DNA from: Ignavibacteria bacterium UBA2360
GTDB taxonomy: Bacteria; Bacteroidota; Ignavibacteria; Tepidaquicellales; OLB5
Reading direction: 5' to 3'
DNA length: 41,603 nt
Assembly (NCBI GenBank): GCA_002344125.1
Contig: DDTQ01000012.1
Span: 507,058 to 548,660 of the forward strand
Within the stretch, counting starts at the first letter, position 1, and the number at the start of each line of letters is the position of its first letter. Both the position numbers and the translations under genes were made by a program. Below are positions 1 through 7,627 of the stretch, piece by piece. The notes below the pieces were generated by a model that made no database searches, was not told the DNA's origin, and saw only the letters and a list, made by a program, of their open reading frames with translations.

Positions 1-51
1 AGCGACGAAGCAATCTCATTCCACGCCCGATTTTGGTGCCTGACTGTATTT
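1..51. repeat. direct repeat, copy 1
   Basis: About 51 bases that recur with few changes at 163-213. Both copies start AGCGACGAAGCAATCTCATT and run into GGTGCCTGACT followed by a T-rich end. No gene lies in 1-286; a 60-codon frame starting at 33 consists of repeat DNA and looks spurious. Confidence 0.8.
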
Positions 52-59
52 CCCGTCTT

Positions 60-87
60 CGCAGAGTCTCCTGCAAGGGACTCTGCG
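60..87. repeat. hairpin of a dispersed CGCAGAGTC family
   Basis: Perfect 9-bp stem CGCAGAGTC (60-68) with GACTCTGCG (79-87) around a 10-base loop. Related but degenerate copies, also preceded by CCGTCTTC or CCGTCTCC, lie at 7479-7517 and 31589-31627. Confidence 0.75.
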
Positions 88-103
88 AACTAAACTATTT
101 CCT

Positions 104-133
104 CTCCTTACGAAACACCGGTTTCGTAAGGAG
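104..133. repeat. 13-bp stem hairpin
   Basis: CTCCTTACGAAAC (104-116) pairs perfectly with 121-133 around the loop ACCG. No T-run follows, so it reads as a palindromic repeat rather than a terminator. Confidence 0.7.
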
Positions 134-162
134 GAGAAAACTAATCCTTTGTGGGGAGCGTA

Positions 163-213
163 AGCGACGAAGCAATCTCATTCCACACCCGATGTTGGTG
201 CCTGACTTTATTT
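163..213. repeat. direct repeat, copy 2
   Basis: Second copy of the 1-51 repeat. It ends about 75 bases before the arsC start; the DNA between 214 and 286 is AT-rich and probably holds the arsC promoter, but no confident promoter pair could be assigned. Confidence 0.75.
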
Positions 214-286
214 AAAGTTTTTCACCAACAACATCTTGATATACTCCTTAACATTTTCCTAACACTAAATTTTTATTTTTGCAGAT

Positions 287-715
287 ATGGATAAAATTAA
301 AGTATTATTCGTCTGCATTCATAACAGCGCAAGGAGCCAGATGGCTGAAGCTATCTTAAACCATTATTACACCGATAAGTTCACGGCGGAATCCGCCGGC
401 TTTGAAGCCGGTACACTCAATCCATTTGCGGTTAAAGCTATGGGGGAGTGGGGAATAGATATTTCCCAAAACAAAACAGATATTGTATTTGACCTTTTCA
501 AAGAAGGAAGGATCTACAGTTACGTAGTTACAGTTTGCGATGAATCAAATGCGGAAAGATGCCCGGTATTTCCGGGAATTACCAAACGCCTGCATTGGTC
601 ATTCCCTGACCCCTCCTCATTCAAAGGCAGGGATGAAGATAAGCTGCTTTTTACTGAAAATGTAAGAGACCAGATCAAAGAAAAAATTGATGAATGGGTG
701 AAAACTCTTAATTAA
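287..715 (+). CDS. arsC: arsenate reductase, thioredoxin-coupled
   Basis: A 142-residue low-molecular-weight phosphatase-fold protein that reduces arsenate to arsenite in the cytoplasm. The P-loop CIHNSARS (Cys10 to Arg16) is at the N terminus. Cys84 and Cys92 sit in the VTVCDESNAERCP segment, where the thioredoxin-recycled S. aureus type has its redox pair, and the FPDPS segment near 106-110 supplies the expected acid Asp. This three-cysteine layout separates it from ordinary tyrosine phosphatases and from the glutaredoxin-type ArsC. It opens an arsenic cluster with arsR, arsM and acr3 downstream on the same strand. The start is the first in-frame ATG; no clear ribosome binding site precedes it. 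A hairpin with a T-run follows the stop, so arsR probably also has its own promoter. Confidence 0.93.
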   Translation: MDKIKVLFVCIHNSARSQMAEAILNHYYTDKFTAESAGFEAGTLNPFAVKAMGEWGIDISQNKTDIVFDLFKEGRIYSYVVTVCDESNAERCPVFPGITKRLHWSFPDPSSFKGRDEDKLLFTENVRDQIKEKIDEWVKTLN

Positions 716-741
716 GTATTTTAAATATTAATAGTTTATCG

Positions 742-768
742 AAAGGGTATAAATTTGACCCTTTTTTT
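742..768 (+). terminator. rho-independent terminator after arsC
   Basis: Stem AAAGGGT (742-748) with ACCCTTT (758-764), 9-base loop, then more T residues to 768. It lies between the arsC stop and arsR. Confidence 0.7.
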
Positions 769-815
769 ATGAACTTCTTTATCGTATTATTGCAATAAGA
801 CAATAAGGAATATAT

Positions 816-1142
816 ATGGGACTATCTAAAACAGACAACTTCACAACCGAACAAAACGAGCTTGCCGCTTTTGCCAAAGCACTCGGTCACCCGGCACGTG
901 TGGCTATTATCGAGTATTTATCCACACAGGCAAACTGCGTTTGCGGCAGCATCGTAGATGCGATTCCGCTGGCTCAAGCCACAGTATCGCAGCATTTGAA
1001 GGAGCTTAAAAACGCTGGGCTCATTCAAGGCAGCATTGAAGGCAATTCAATTTGTTACTGCCTTAATCCCGAAAAATGGAAGAAGTTCAAACAAATGCTT
1101 GAACCAACTTTCACACACATAGAACAACCGGTTTGTTGTTAA
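816..1142 (+). CDS. arsR: ArsR/SmtB-family repressor
   Basis: A 108-residue winged-helix metalloregulator expected to repress the ars genes until arsenite binds. The helix-turn-helix core (about residues 50-72, ATVSQHLKELKNAGLI) is typical. Cys41 and Cys43 form a CVCG motif matching the CVC arsenite site of classical ArsR proteins. Further cysteines occur at 80 and 82 and as a terminal pair at 107-108, so the exact As(III) site could use a different trio. AAGGA at 805-809 lies just upstream of the ATG. The gene is second in the cluster rather than first. Family assignment is firm; the operator is not identified. Confidence 0.93.
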   Translation: MGLSKTDNFTTEQNELAAFAKALGHPARVAIIEYLSTQANCVCGSIVDAIPLAQATVSQHLKELKNAGLIQGSIEGNSICYCLNPEKWKKFKQMLEPTFTHIEQPVCC

Positions 1143-1154
1143 GTTTCTTTTGTC

Positions 1155-1174
1155 ATTCCCGCGTAGGCGGGAAT
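1155..1174. repeat. ATTCCCGC palindromic repeat
   Basis: Stem ATTCCCGC with GCGGGAAT, loop GTAG, directly after arsR. This resembles the GTCATTCC-type intergenic palindromes that are widespread in bacterial genomes. Confidence 0.75.
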
Positions 1175-1188
1175 CCATTTTCTTTGTC

Positions 1189-1208
1189 ATTCCTGCGAAG
1201 GCAGGAAT
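1189..1208. repeat. ATTCCTGC palindromic repeat
   Basis: Stem ATTCCTGC with GCAGGAAT, loop GAAG. It is a sequence variant of the preceding element with the pairing kept by compensatory changes. Confidence 0.75.
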
Positions 1209-1320
1209 CTTAAATGATTGAAATTAGATAGCTAAAATACAATAAACAGAAATATTTGCTTAAACTGAATAAAAATGATTTCTCAAATTTTCGAATTCAG
1301 TTTTAGAAATTAAATCACAT

Positions 1321-1388
1321 TAAATAAATGAACACATTAGAAGAAACAAAATCAAAAGAAAAAACTTGTTGCGGACCCGATTGCTGCA
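1321..1388 (+). repeat. 68-bp exact copy of the arsM 5' end
   Basis: Identical over 68 bases to 1503-1570, which covers the last 7 bases before the arsM ATG and its first 20 codons plus one base. The two copies are 114 bases apart. This is a duplication of the gene start, not a dispersed element. Confidence 0.95.
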
Positions 1389-1393
1389 AATAA
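1328..1393 (+). pseudogene. Cys-rich mini-ORF, duplicated arsM start
   Basis: A 21-codon frame with the same ATG context and the same first 20 residues as ArsM, including both CC pairs (TCCGPDCC), then one lysine and a TAA. It is best explained as a broken copy left by the 68-bp duplication. It could still be translated as a tiny thiol-rich peptide, since its start region is the same as that of the intact gene. No function is claimed. Confidence 0.6.
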
Positions 1394-1396
1394 GTC

Positions 1397-1416
1397 TTAC
1401 CCGCGAAGGCGGGTAA
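1397..1416. repeat. TTACCCGC palindromic repeat
   Basis: Stem TTACCCGC with GCGGGTAA, loop GAAG, inside the 114 bases that separate the two copies of the arsM start. Same structural family as 1155-1174 and 1189-1208. Confidence 0.7.
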
Positions 1417-1450
1417 CTCAATCTTTAATTTAAAAAATAATTAACTGTAC

Positions 1451-1500
1451 AGACGCCCCGCCCTGACTGTCGAAGACAATTGGCACGTCTAGAATAAAAC
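1451..1500. repeat. AGACG/CGTCT hairpin with loop insert
   Basis: Outer ends AGACG (1451-1455) and CGTCT (1496-1500) enclose TGACTGTCGAAGACA (1464-1478), which contains its own small TGTC/GACA hairpin. The outer arms resemble those of the recA terminator hairpin at 5224. The inner word recurs in hairpins with other stems. Confidence 0.5.
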
Positions 1501-1509
1501 ACTAAATAA

Positions 1510-2430
1510 ATGAACACATTAGAAGAAACAAAATCAAAAGAAAAAACTTGTTGCGGACCCGATTGCTGCAGCGATGAAACAACTGATACAGCAGTTCTTG
1601 TAGAAGACCTCACCAAAGAAAAATCCGAAGATGAGCTCAAACAGATAGTCAAAGAGCAGTACTCTCAAATTGCTCTGCAATCCAAAGAGCAAAACGAAAC
1701 ATCCTGCTGCGGCTCAACTTCAACCTGCTGTGGTGATAACACCACCTACACCATCATGGCAGATGAATACAAAAACCTGAAAGGTTACAATCCCGATGCT
1801 GACTTAGGTCTGGGCTGCGGTTTACCAACTGAGTTTGCAAAGATAAAAGCTGGTGATACTGTTGTCGATCTTGGCTCCGGAGCCGGCAATGATTGCTTCG
1901 TTGCAAGAGCTGAAACAGGGGATACCGGAAGAGTAATAGGAATTGACATGACCCCCGCAATGGTTGATAAAGCCAAATCCAACTCTGCTAAACTTGGATA
2001 TAATAATGTTGAGTTCCACTTGGCAGAAATTGAAAAAATGCCATTAGCTGATAACACCGCTGATGTTGTTGTTAGCAATTGCGTTATGAACCTTATACCC
2101 AACAAGGTAAACGCATTCAGAGAAGTGTACCGGATCACAAAACCCGGCGGACATTTTTCAATAAGTGATATTGTGTTAACCGGTGAGCTGCCTCTGAAAA
2201 TGAAAACCGCCGCTACAATGTATGCCGGCTGTGTTTCAGGCGCCGTGCTGAAGGATGAATACCTTGAGATCGTGAAGAACGCTGGATTCAAAAATATTTC
2301 TATCCAGAAAGAAAAACTCATCACCATACCAGATCAAATCCTGCTTGATTACATGACGATCGATGAAGCAAAACAGTTCATCCGCTCAGGAAGCGGAATA
2401 TTCAGCATCACAGTTTACGCCGAAAAATAA
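1510..2430 (+). CDS. arsM: arsenite S-adenosylmethionine methyltransferase
   Basis: A 306-residue cytosolic enzyme that methylates trivalent arsenic using SAM. The SAM-binding motif VVDLGSGAGNDCF is at about 118-130. The family cysteines are visible in GLGCG (Cys103), SNCVMNLIPNK (Cys191) and YAGCVSGA (Cys241), the positions expected to bind As(III). The first 80 residues are unusual: four CC pairs (14-15, 19-20, 67-68, 73-74) flank an acidic helical stretch, giving eight extra cysteines that may deliver or sequester metalloid. The start is fixed by the frame, but the same 68-bp start region exists upstream at 1321-1388. It lies between arsR and acr3 on one strand. Confidence 0.93.
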   Translation: MNTLEETKSKEKTCCGPDCCSDETTDTAVLVEDLTKEKSEDELKQIVKEQYSQIALQSKEQNETSCCGSTSTCCGDNTTYTIMADEYKNLKGYNPDADLGLGCGLPTEFAKIKAGDTVVDLGSGAGNDCFVARAETGDTGRVIGIDMTPAMVDKAKSNSAKLGYNNVEFHLAEIEKMPLADNTADVVVSNCVMNLIPNKVNAFREVYRITKPGGHFSISDIVLTGELPLKMKTAATMYAGCVSGAVLKDEYLEIVKNAGFKNISIQKEKLITIPDQILLDYMTIDEAKQFIRSGSGIFSITVYAEK

Positions 2431-2440
2431 ATTAATTTGA

Positions 2441-2580
2441 CCTCACCCTCTCCGAAGGAGTCCTTTGGACCAACTCCCTCTCCTGAAGGGAGAGGGAGAG
2501 CCAATAACTCTGAATTATCGCACCCCTCTCCCTATGGGCCGAAGGCCTTGTTTCTAAGGAGAGGGGATTGGGGGTGAGGG
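2441..2580. repeat. 140-bp foldback element
   Basis: Outer ends CCTCACCC (2441-2448) and GGGTGAGG (2572-2579) are inverted. A perfect 10-bp inner hairpin, CTCCCTCTCC with GGAGAGGGAG, lies at 2474-2498. CCTTGTTTCTAAGG at 2546-2559 is a further small hairpin within it. The element fills almost the whole arsM-acr3 gap and ends just before the acr3 ribosome binding site. It has no coding capacity and resembles a MITE or compound palindromic repeat. Confidence 0.7.
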
Positions 2581-2593
2581 ATAAAGGAAAACT

Positions 2594-3667
2594 ATGTCAG
2601 CCAACAATTGCGCGCCAACAGAACGAAAACATTTAAGCTTCCTTGATAGATTCCTGACCTTATGGATCTTCATCGCAATGGGTATCGGAGTAGCTCTGGG
2701 ATTTTTTATCCCCGGCACCGCTGATTTTATCAATTCATTCTCTTCCGGTACAACAAACATACCCATTGCCATCGGCTTAATACTTATGATGTACCCGCCG
2801 CTTGCCAAAGTGAAATATGAAGAGCTTGGAAAGATCTTCCGGAACTTCAAAATTCTCGGACTCTCACTCGTTATGAACTGGGTTATCGGACCCGTACTGA
2901 TGTTTATCCTCGCTATAACTTTCCTCAGCGATATGCCGGGCTATATGGTCGGTTTGATCATGATCGGACTTGCACGCTGCATAGCAATGGTAATTGTGTG
3001 GAATGAGCTCGCAAACGGCAGCCGCGAATACGCCGCGGGACTCGTAGCCTTCAACAGTATTTTTCAGGTACTCTTTTACAGTCTTTTTGCGTGGATATTC
3101 ATAACTGTACTTCCGCCGTATTTTGGGGTCATGGGACTCGAGGTAAACATCAGCATTGCAGAAATTGCGCAAAGTGTATTCATCTATCTTGGTATTCCCT
3201 TTATTGCGGGATTCCTGACAAGGTACTTTCTACTTAAACTAAAGGGCAGGGAATGGTATGAAAATAAATTTATTCCGAAGATAAGTCCGATAACACTAAT
3301 AGCATTACTTTTCACCATCATCGCAATGTTCAGCTTAAAAGGTGAAATGATAGTAAGCATCCCGTTTGATGTTGTACGCATAGCAATTCCATTGCTGATA
3401 TATTTCATGATCATGTTCTTTATCACATTCCTGTTTGGCAAATGGATGGGCGCTGATTACAGTCAAAACGCCGCGCTCTCATTCACCGCCGCAGGCAATA
3501 ACTTCGAGCTCGCCATTGCAGTGAGTATTGGAGTATTCGGAATATCCAGTCCCCAGGCATTCGCCGGAGTGATCGGCCCTTTAGTCGAAGTCCCGGCTCT
3601 AATCCTCCTCGTAAATGCCGCCTTCTGGCTCAAAAAGAAATTGTACGATAAAAAGAACACATTGTAG
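2594..3667 (+). CDS. acr3: ACR3-family arsenite efflux permease
   Basis: A 357-residue inner-membrane protein with about ten hydrophobic segments that exports arsenite. Cys129 in GLARCIAMVIVWN and Glu305 in GNNFELAIAV fall at the positions reported as essential in characterised Acr3 proteins. The N terminus (about 20 residues, with a Cys at 6) is cytoplasmic-like before the first membrane segment. AAGGA lies just upstream of the ATG. With arsC, arsR and arsM it completes a reduce, methylate or extrude pathway. Family assignment is very secure; ArsB of the other superfamily is excluded by these motifs. Confidence 0.95.
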   Translation: MSANNCAPTERKHLSFLDRFLTLWIFIAMGIGVALGFFIPGTADFINSFSSGTTNIPIAIGLILMMYPPLAKVKYEELGKIFRNFKILGLSLVMNWVIGPVLMFILAITFLSDMPGYMVGLIMIGLARCIAMVIVWNELANGSREYAAGLVAFNSIFQVLFYSLFAWIFITVLPPYFGVMGLEVNISIAEIAQSVFIYLGIPFIAGFLTRYFLLKLKGREWYENKFIPKISPITLIALLFTIIAMFSLKGEMIVSIPFDVVRIAIPLLIYFMIMFFITFLFGKWMGADYSQNAALSFTAAGNNFELAIAVSIGVFGISSPQAFAGVIGPLVEVPALILLVNAAFWLKKKLYDKKNTL

Positions 3668-4052
3668 ACGTCATGGACCTGACTTACTGAAGCCCTGAGT
3701 CCTCAAGAAGCTATCCAAAATGTATTGTAGGCGTCATGGCTTGCCTGACGCCATTATAGAAGATTGTGGGTTTCCAATTGTTAACTTCATGGAATGATTG
3801 ATTTTTTTCATTTTACAATTGCATAATTCGCGAAATTCGAGTAATTCGTGGCTACATCCTCACCCACAAAAAATATCATCCCATGATACACATAGCCTCC
3901 AATTAACCCCTATTTTTGTTTATTAAAATAAGTATTAATTAATTATATTCGCTGAAATCACAAACATCACATTGTTTCCATACCTGCAAATTGCGGGATT
4001 TGTATAGTTTGGAAATTCAGCAATAAAAAACTATAGAAAGGTTTTACCCAAA
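3668..4052. other. acr3-recA gap with related half-palindromes
   Basis: The segment starting about 3663 (TTGTAGACGTCATGG) is repeated from 3725 (TTGTAGGCGTCATGG). The second copy forms the hairpin GGCGTCA (3730-3736) with TGACGCC (3746-3752). No T-run follows, so it is not a convincing terminator. The AT-rich part from about 3900 to 4052 must hold the recA promoter. I could not recognise an SOS operator. Confidence 0.6.
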
Positions 4053-5132
4053 ATGGCAGATAACGAAAAACTCCGCTCTTTACAAATTGCAATTGATCAG
4101 ATTGAAAAATCACACGGCAAAGGCTCCATTATGAAGCTGGGAGACGGTGTAATTACTAAAATTGATTCAATTTCAACCAGCTCAATTTCACTCGATGCCG
4201 CTCTCGGCGTTGGAGGTGTTCCCCGCGGAAGGATCATTGAGATATACGGACCCGAATCATCCGGTAAAACTACTATCTGTCTCCATATAATTGCGGAAGC
4301 TCAGAAAAAAGGGGGACTCGCGGCCTTCATCGATACCGAACACGCTCTCGACACAAGTTATGCCAAAAAATTGGGTGTTGATGTTGAAAACCTGCTTGTA
4401 TCTCAGCCGGAGTACGGCGAGCAGGCGCTCGAAATTGTTGAAACTCTCGTGCGCAGTAATGCGCTTGATATTATTGTGGTTGATTCCGTTGCCGCGCTTA
4501 CACCAAGAGCAGAAATTGAAGGCGAAATGGGTGACTCACACATGGGGCTTCAGGCAAGATTAATGTCTCAGGCATTACGTAAACTTACCTCAGCTGTTTC
4601 AAAATCCAACATTTCACTTATGTTCACAAACCAGCTTCGCGATAAGATCGGCGTCATGTTTGGCTCACCCGAAACCACAACCGGCGGTAAAGCGCTTAAG
4701 TTTTATGCATCCGTCAGGCTCGACGTTCGCCGCATTGCGCAGATTAAAGACGGCACCAATGTTATCGGTAACCGTACAAAGGTGAAAGTTGTTAAGAACA
4801 AAGTCGCTCCGCCATTCCGCGAAGTAGAATTTGATATTATATATAATGAAGGTATTTCAAAACTCGGTGATCTTGTTGATACGGCCGTTGATATGGAAAT
4901 TATCAAAAAAGCAGGCGCATGGTTTAGCTACAATGAACAGCGCATGCAGGGCAGAGAGGGTGTAAAGAATATGCTTCTTGAAAATCCCGAGCTGCTTGCA
5001 AAACTCAATAACGAAGTCCGCGAAGCAATGGGTATGGATGTCACATCTGAATCAACAAAAAAAGAATCAGCAGCCGCAAGTAACGGCACCAATGGCGAAT
5101 CAAAACCAAAGGAAAAAGCTTCTAAGAAGTAA
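4053..5132 (+). CDS. recA: recombinase A
   Basis: A 359-residue ATP-dependent strand-exchange protein for homologous recombination and SOS induction. Walker A GPESSGKTT is at 66-74. The family signature ALKFYASVRLDVRR, the L1-loop region around EMGDSHMGLQARLMSQALRK and the loop-2 segment FGSPETTTGGKA are all intact. The C terminus is a Ser/Ala/Lys-rich tail of about 30 residues, as in many RecA proteins. The length is normal. A strong terminator lies about 90 bases downstream, and recX follows after it. Confidence 0.98.
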   Translation: MADNEKLRSLQIAIDQIEKSHGKGSIMKLGDGVITKIDSISTSSISLDAALGVGGVPRGRIIEIYGPESSGKTTICLHIIAEAQKKGGLAAFIDTEHALDTSYAKKLGVDVENLLVSQPEYGEQALEIVETLVRSNALDIIVVDSVAALTPRAEIEGEMGDSHMGLQARLMSQALRKLTSAVSKSNISLMFTNQLRDKIGVMFGSPETTTGGKALKFYASVRLDVRRIAQIKDGTNVIGNRTKVKVVKNKVAPPFREVEFDIIYNEGISKLGDLVDTAVDMEIIKKAGAWFSYNEQRMQGREGVKNMLLENPELLAKLNNEVREAMGMDVTSESTKKESAAASNGTNGESKPKEKASKK

Positions 5133-5144
5133 AGTTACATTGTC

Positions 5145-5180
5145 ATTCATGCCCGCCTTGTTTCTAAGGCGAAGGCAGGA
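5145..5180. repeat. GTCATTC palindrome with nested loop hairpin
   Basis: A GTCATTC/GGAATC-type palindrome whose loop contains CCTTGTTTCTAAGG (5156-5169), itself a 4-bp hairpin. The same 14 bases occur at 2546-2559 and 9927-9940. Confidence 0.6.
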
Positions 5181-5223
5181 ATCTTTATCAATTGAATGTT
5201 GATCATTCGGCTTTGTTTTTTAT

Positions 5224-5252
5224 AGAGACGTCCCGCTGGGACGTCTCTTTTT
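5224..5252 (+). terminator. rho-independent terminator of recA
   Basis: Perfect 11-bp stem AGAGACGTCCC with GGGACGTCTCT around GCT, followed by TTTT. It is the strongest terminator structure in the first part of the window and separates recA from recX transcription. Confidence 0.85.
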
Positions 5253-5351
5253 GTATTCACTGCGTTGTAATAGAGTATTAACGAAATATGAGTTTTTAAT
5301 TTAATTAACCCTGCAGTATAGCGCAGGTGTTATAATGTTTTCCACATCAAA

Positions 5352-5400
5352 GGGACAAAAGTCCCCTCCTTACCAAGGAGGGGATTTAGGGGAGGTCTGA
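5352..5400. repeat. CCCCTCCTT palindromic repeat
   Basis: GGGAC/GTCCC (5352-5365) overlaps CCCCTCCTT/AAGGAGGGG (5363-5383), followed by ATTTAGGGGAGGTCT. A near-identical copy precedes the Rrf2 gene near 23873-23910. Nothing else is recognised between the recA terminator and recX. Confidence 0.75.
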
Positions 5401-5502
5401 ACATGGGGAAAATCTCCAACAGAAAAACAGACAATGAAAAAAGAAAGAATCGTTCTCGTTAAGTACTTTTTTTAGTTTAATCACATACATTGTTTTCATA
5501 TT

Positions 5503-6126
5503 ATGCTCATCACCAAAATAGAAAAACAGAAAAAGAACAACAAACGGTATAATCTTTATATCGCGGGTGAATTCTATTGCGGTCTATACGATGATACCAT
5601 CCTCAAATTCGGTATTGCCTCAGGTGATGAACTCGCAGAAGATAAACTTAATCAGATCCGCGAATTTGATGAGTACATTTACGGCAAAAAAATATCATTC
5701 GATTACCTATCCTACCGCATCCGCACTGTAGCGGAAATAAAGAAGAAACTTAAATCCAAAGATATATCTCCCCTAGTTATTGATAAGATAATTCACCACC
5801 TGAATGAACTTGGGCTGATTAACGACGAAGAATTCGCAAAGCAGCTCATCACAGAAAAAATTAAAAATAAACCCGCAGGCAAACGCCTGCTTCAGCAGAA
5901 GCTGTTTGAAAAGGGGATATCTAAGCAGGTGAGTGAAAGCGCTATTGAAAAGTATCTAACCGAAGATGATGAAAAGAATATGGCGCTTAAGGTATATGAG
6001 AAGCTAAAACCTAAACTTAAGGACCTCGACAAACAAAAGGCTAAACAAAAGATCTACGAAACGCTCTCCCGCAAAGGATTTGAGTATGATATTATTAATG
6101 AAATTATCCGTGAAAAAGCCGATTAA
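5503..6126 (+). CDS. recX: RecX regulatory protein
   Basis: A 207-residue, all-helical, lysine-rich protein expected to bind the RecA filament and modulate its recombinase activity. The characteristic RecX block FDYLSYRIRTVAEIKKKLKSKDIS (about 66-89), followed by LNELGLINDEEFAKQLITEKI (about 106-126), is a good family match. The N-terminal 60 residues form the beta-rich extension seen in Bacteroidota-type RecX proteins. Position directly after recA supports the call, although a terminator and repeat DNA lie between them. The AI-2E permease starts 18 bases after its stop, so the two are probably co-transcribed. Confidence 0.9.
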   Translation: MLITKIEKQKKNNKRYNLYIAGEFYCGLYDDTILKFGIASGDELAEDKLNQIREFDEYIYGKKISFDYLSYRIRTVAEIKKKLKSKDISPLVIDKIIHHLNELGLINDEEFAKQLITEKIKNKPAGKRLLQQKLFEKGISKQVSESAIEKYLTEDDEKNMALKVYEKLKPKLKDLDKQKAKQKIYETLSRKGFEYDIINEIIREKAD

Positions 6127-6144
6127 TATCATTAAATTTACAGT

Positions 6145-7230
6145 ATGAAATCAGTAAAAAAAGAAGAACAGTATTCTTCAGCGGTTAACGATCCGGTTAA
6201 ACCGCTAAGCGGTTTAACAAAGATCTTCATTCTGCTTATTCCTTTGCTGATCATTGCGGCATTCATTGCCTTCTTTACCGATATATTCATTGCGCTGGTT
6301 ATGTGCCTGCTGTTCGCTCTTGTTTTAAATCCATTTGTAGATTTCATACAGGGATTCGGATTCGGCAGGTCAATTTCAATTCTGTTGGTCTATATCATAA
6401 TCGGAACCTCTATTTACTTTGCCTTCAATATGATAGCCCCGGCTTTTGTTGAACAAAGTGAATCTCTCACGAAATCGTATAAAGAATTCCGCGTATCTGA
6501 AAAACTCAAGGATTCTGAAAAGTGGATCGAAAAAAACGTCCCCTACCTTAAAAAAGGTGATGTTGGTAAAGAGATCGAAGCCTCAGTCCGCTCATCACTG
6601 ACCAAAGCAGAAGATATCATCTCTGGAGTCGTATCAACAGTGCTCTTCATCATCATAATACCTTTTATTACATTCTTTATACTGCGTGACAGGCAAAAGA
6701 TAAAGAACGGATTAATAAGCATTGTTCCGAACCGTTACTTCGAAATGACGATAAACATAATTGATAAGATCGAAAAGCAGTTAAGCACTTATGTTCGCGC
6801 CTGGCTGCTTGATGCATTTATTTTGGGTCTGCTGTCTTTTATTGGACTGAGTATTATGGGTGTCAATAATGCAATTATTATCGGTATGGTCGCTGGTGCC
6901 GGGCATTTAATACCGTATGCCGGACCCGTTGTTGGGGGTGTCCCTGCAATTCTCATTTCTATCATACAGTACGGCGATTTCCACATGGTTCTTCCCATCA
7001 TTGTCCTGTTTACTGTAATTTATATAATTGATAGCGCATTCATTCAGCCCTACCTCTTCAGCAAGGGAGCTGAGATGAACCCGATTGTTATAATTGCGTT
7101 AATTCTCATAGGCAATCAGATACTCGGCGCCTTCGGCGCGCTGATAGCGATTCCCGTTGCCACAATATTAAAGGTAAGCGCAAAGGAAACCATCAACGGC
7201 TTTCGCAATTATAAACTTGGCTATTATTGA
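6145..7230 (+). CDS. AI-2E family transporter
   Basis: A 361-residue inner-membrane protein of the AI-2E/PerM superfamily. Hydrophobic segments occur near residues 26-45, 48-65, 70-92, 155-180 and 215-350. The family-typical GMVAGAGHLIPYAGPVVGGVPA block is near 251-272, and IQPYLFSKGAEMNPIVIIALILIG near 302-325. Substrates of family members are mostly unknown; the autoinducer-2 name should not be read as function here, and some relatives act as cation/proton antiporters. It follows recX by 18 bases. Confidence 0.9.
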   Translation: MKSVKKEEQYSSAVNDPVKPLSGLTKIFILLIPLLIIAAFIAFFTDIFIALVMCLLFALVLNPFVDFIQGFGFGRSISILLVYIIIGTSIYFAFNMIAPAFVEQSESLTKSYKEFRVSEKLKDSEKWIEKNVPYLKKGDVGKEIEASVRSSLTKAEDIISGVVSTVLFIIIIPFITFFILRDRQKIKNGLISIVPNRYFEMTINIIDKIEKQLSTYVRAWLLDAFILGLLSFIGLSIMGVNNAIIIGMVAGAGHLIPYAGPVVGGVPAILISIIQYGDFHMVLPIIVLFTVIYIIDSAFIQPYLFSKGAEMNPIVIIALILIGNQILGAFGALIAIPVATILKVSAKETINGFRNYKLGYY

Positions 7231-7627
7231 TATTTTCTTTGGAGTGCACTGACTGTACCTGATTGTATTTGAAGTTCAGTGCCTGTTATATTTGTTTGCG
7301 GGTGCATAGCTTGACTACAATGGGTACGAAAGCAATCCCGATGTGAAAACTCCGAAGGAGTGAAATTATTGTAGAAAAAGATTTTCCCAAATTTCAAAAC
7401 CCTGAAAAGGGTGAAATTATAAAACAAAAACATAGCCCACGACTTCAGACGGTGGAAGAGTGTATAAATCAAAACTTCTCCGTCTTCGCAGTGTCTCTCA
7501 GAAGGATGACTCTGCGATTAAACCACCCAACTCCGTAGGAGTTGAACATTTATAGCTTTTGAATTATTAATACATCGACTCCATAGGAGTCGCACATAAA
7601 TTTTAACAAAAAATCAAAACAAAACAC
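7231..7627. repeat. cluster of short palindromic repeats
   Basis: No gene is seen in this 397-base gap. It holds ACTCC/GGAGT (7349-7361), ACCCT/AGGGT with a GAAA loop (7399-7412), CAACTCC/GGAGTTG (7528-7544) and CGACTCC/GGAGTCG (7576-7592). The first two are each followed by GAAATTAT-like sequence and the last two by an A-rich tail. A degenerate CGCAGAGTC-family hairpin lies at 7479-7517. These look like REP-type elements of one family with variable stems. Confidence 0.7.

Noticed and set aside
33..215. 60-codon open frame
   Set aside because: It consists of two direct repeats and two hairpins, with no protein-like composition.
274..281. TATTTTTG as a Bacteroidota-type -7 promoter box for arsC
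   Set aside because: It fits TAnnTTTG, but no TTG box lies at the right distance and it would give a nearly leaderless message; too weak to list.
1425..1652. Minus-strand frame across the arsM start
   Set aside because: It is antisense to arsM and to repeat DNA.
1785..2327. 180-codon frame antisense to arsM
   Set aside because: Shadow frame; arsM has all family motifs on the other strand.
3730..3752. Terminator after acr3
   Set aside because: The hairpin is good but no T-run follows and it belongs to a direct repeat, so it was listed as repeat DNA.
3900..4052. LexA-type operator upstream of recA
   Set aside because: No convincing inverted site was found, and the SOS box of this lineage is not known to me.
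7224..7472. 82-codon minus-strand frame
   Set aside because: It covers palindromic repeats and resembles no protein family.
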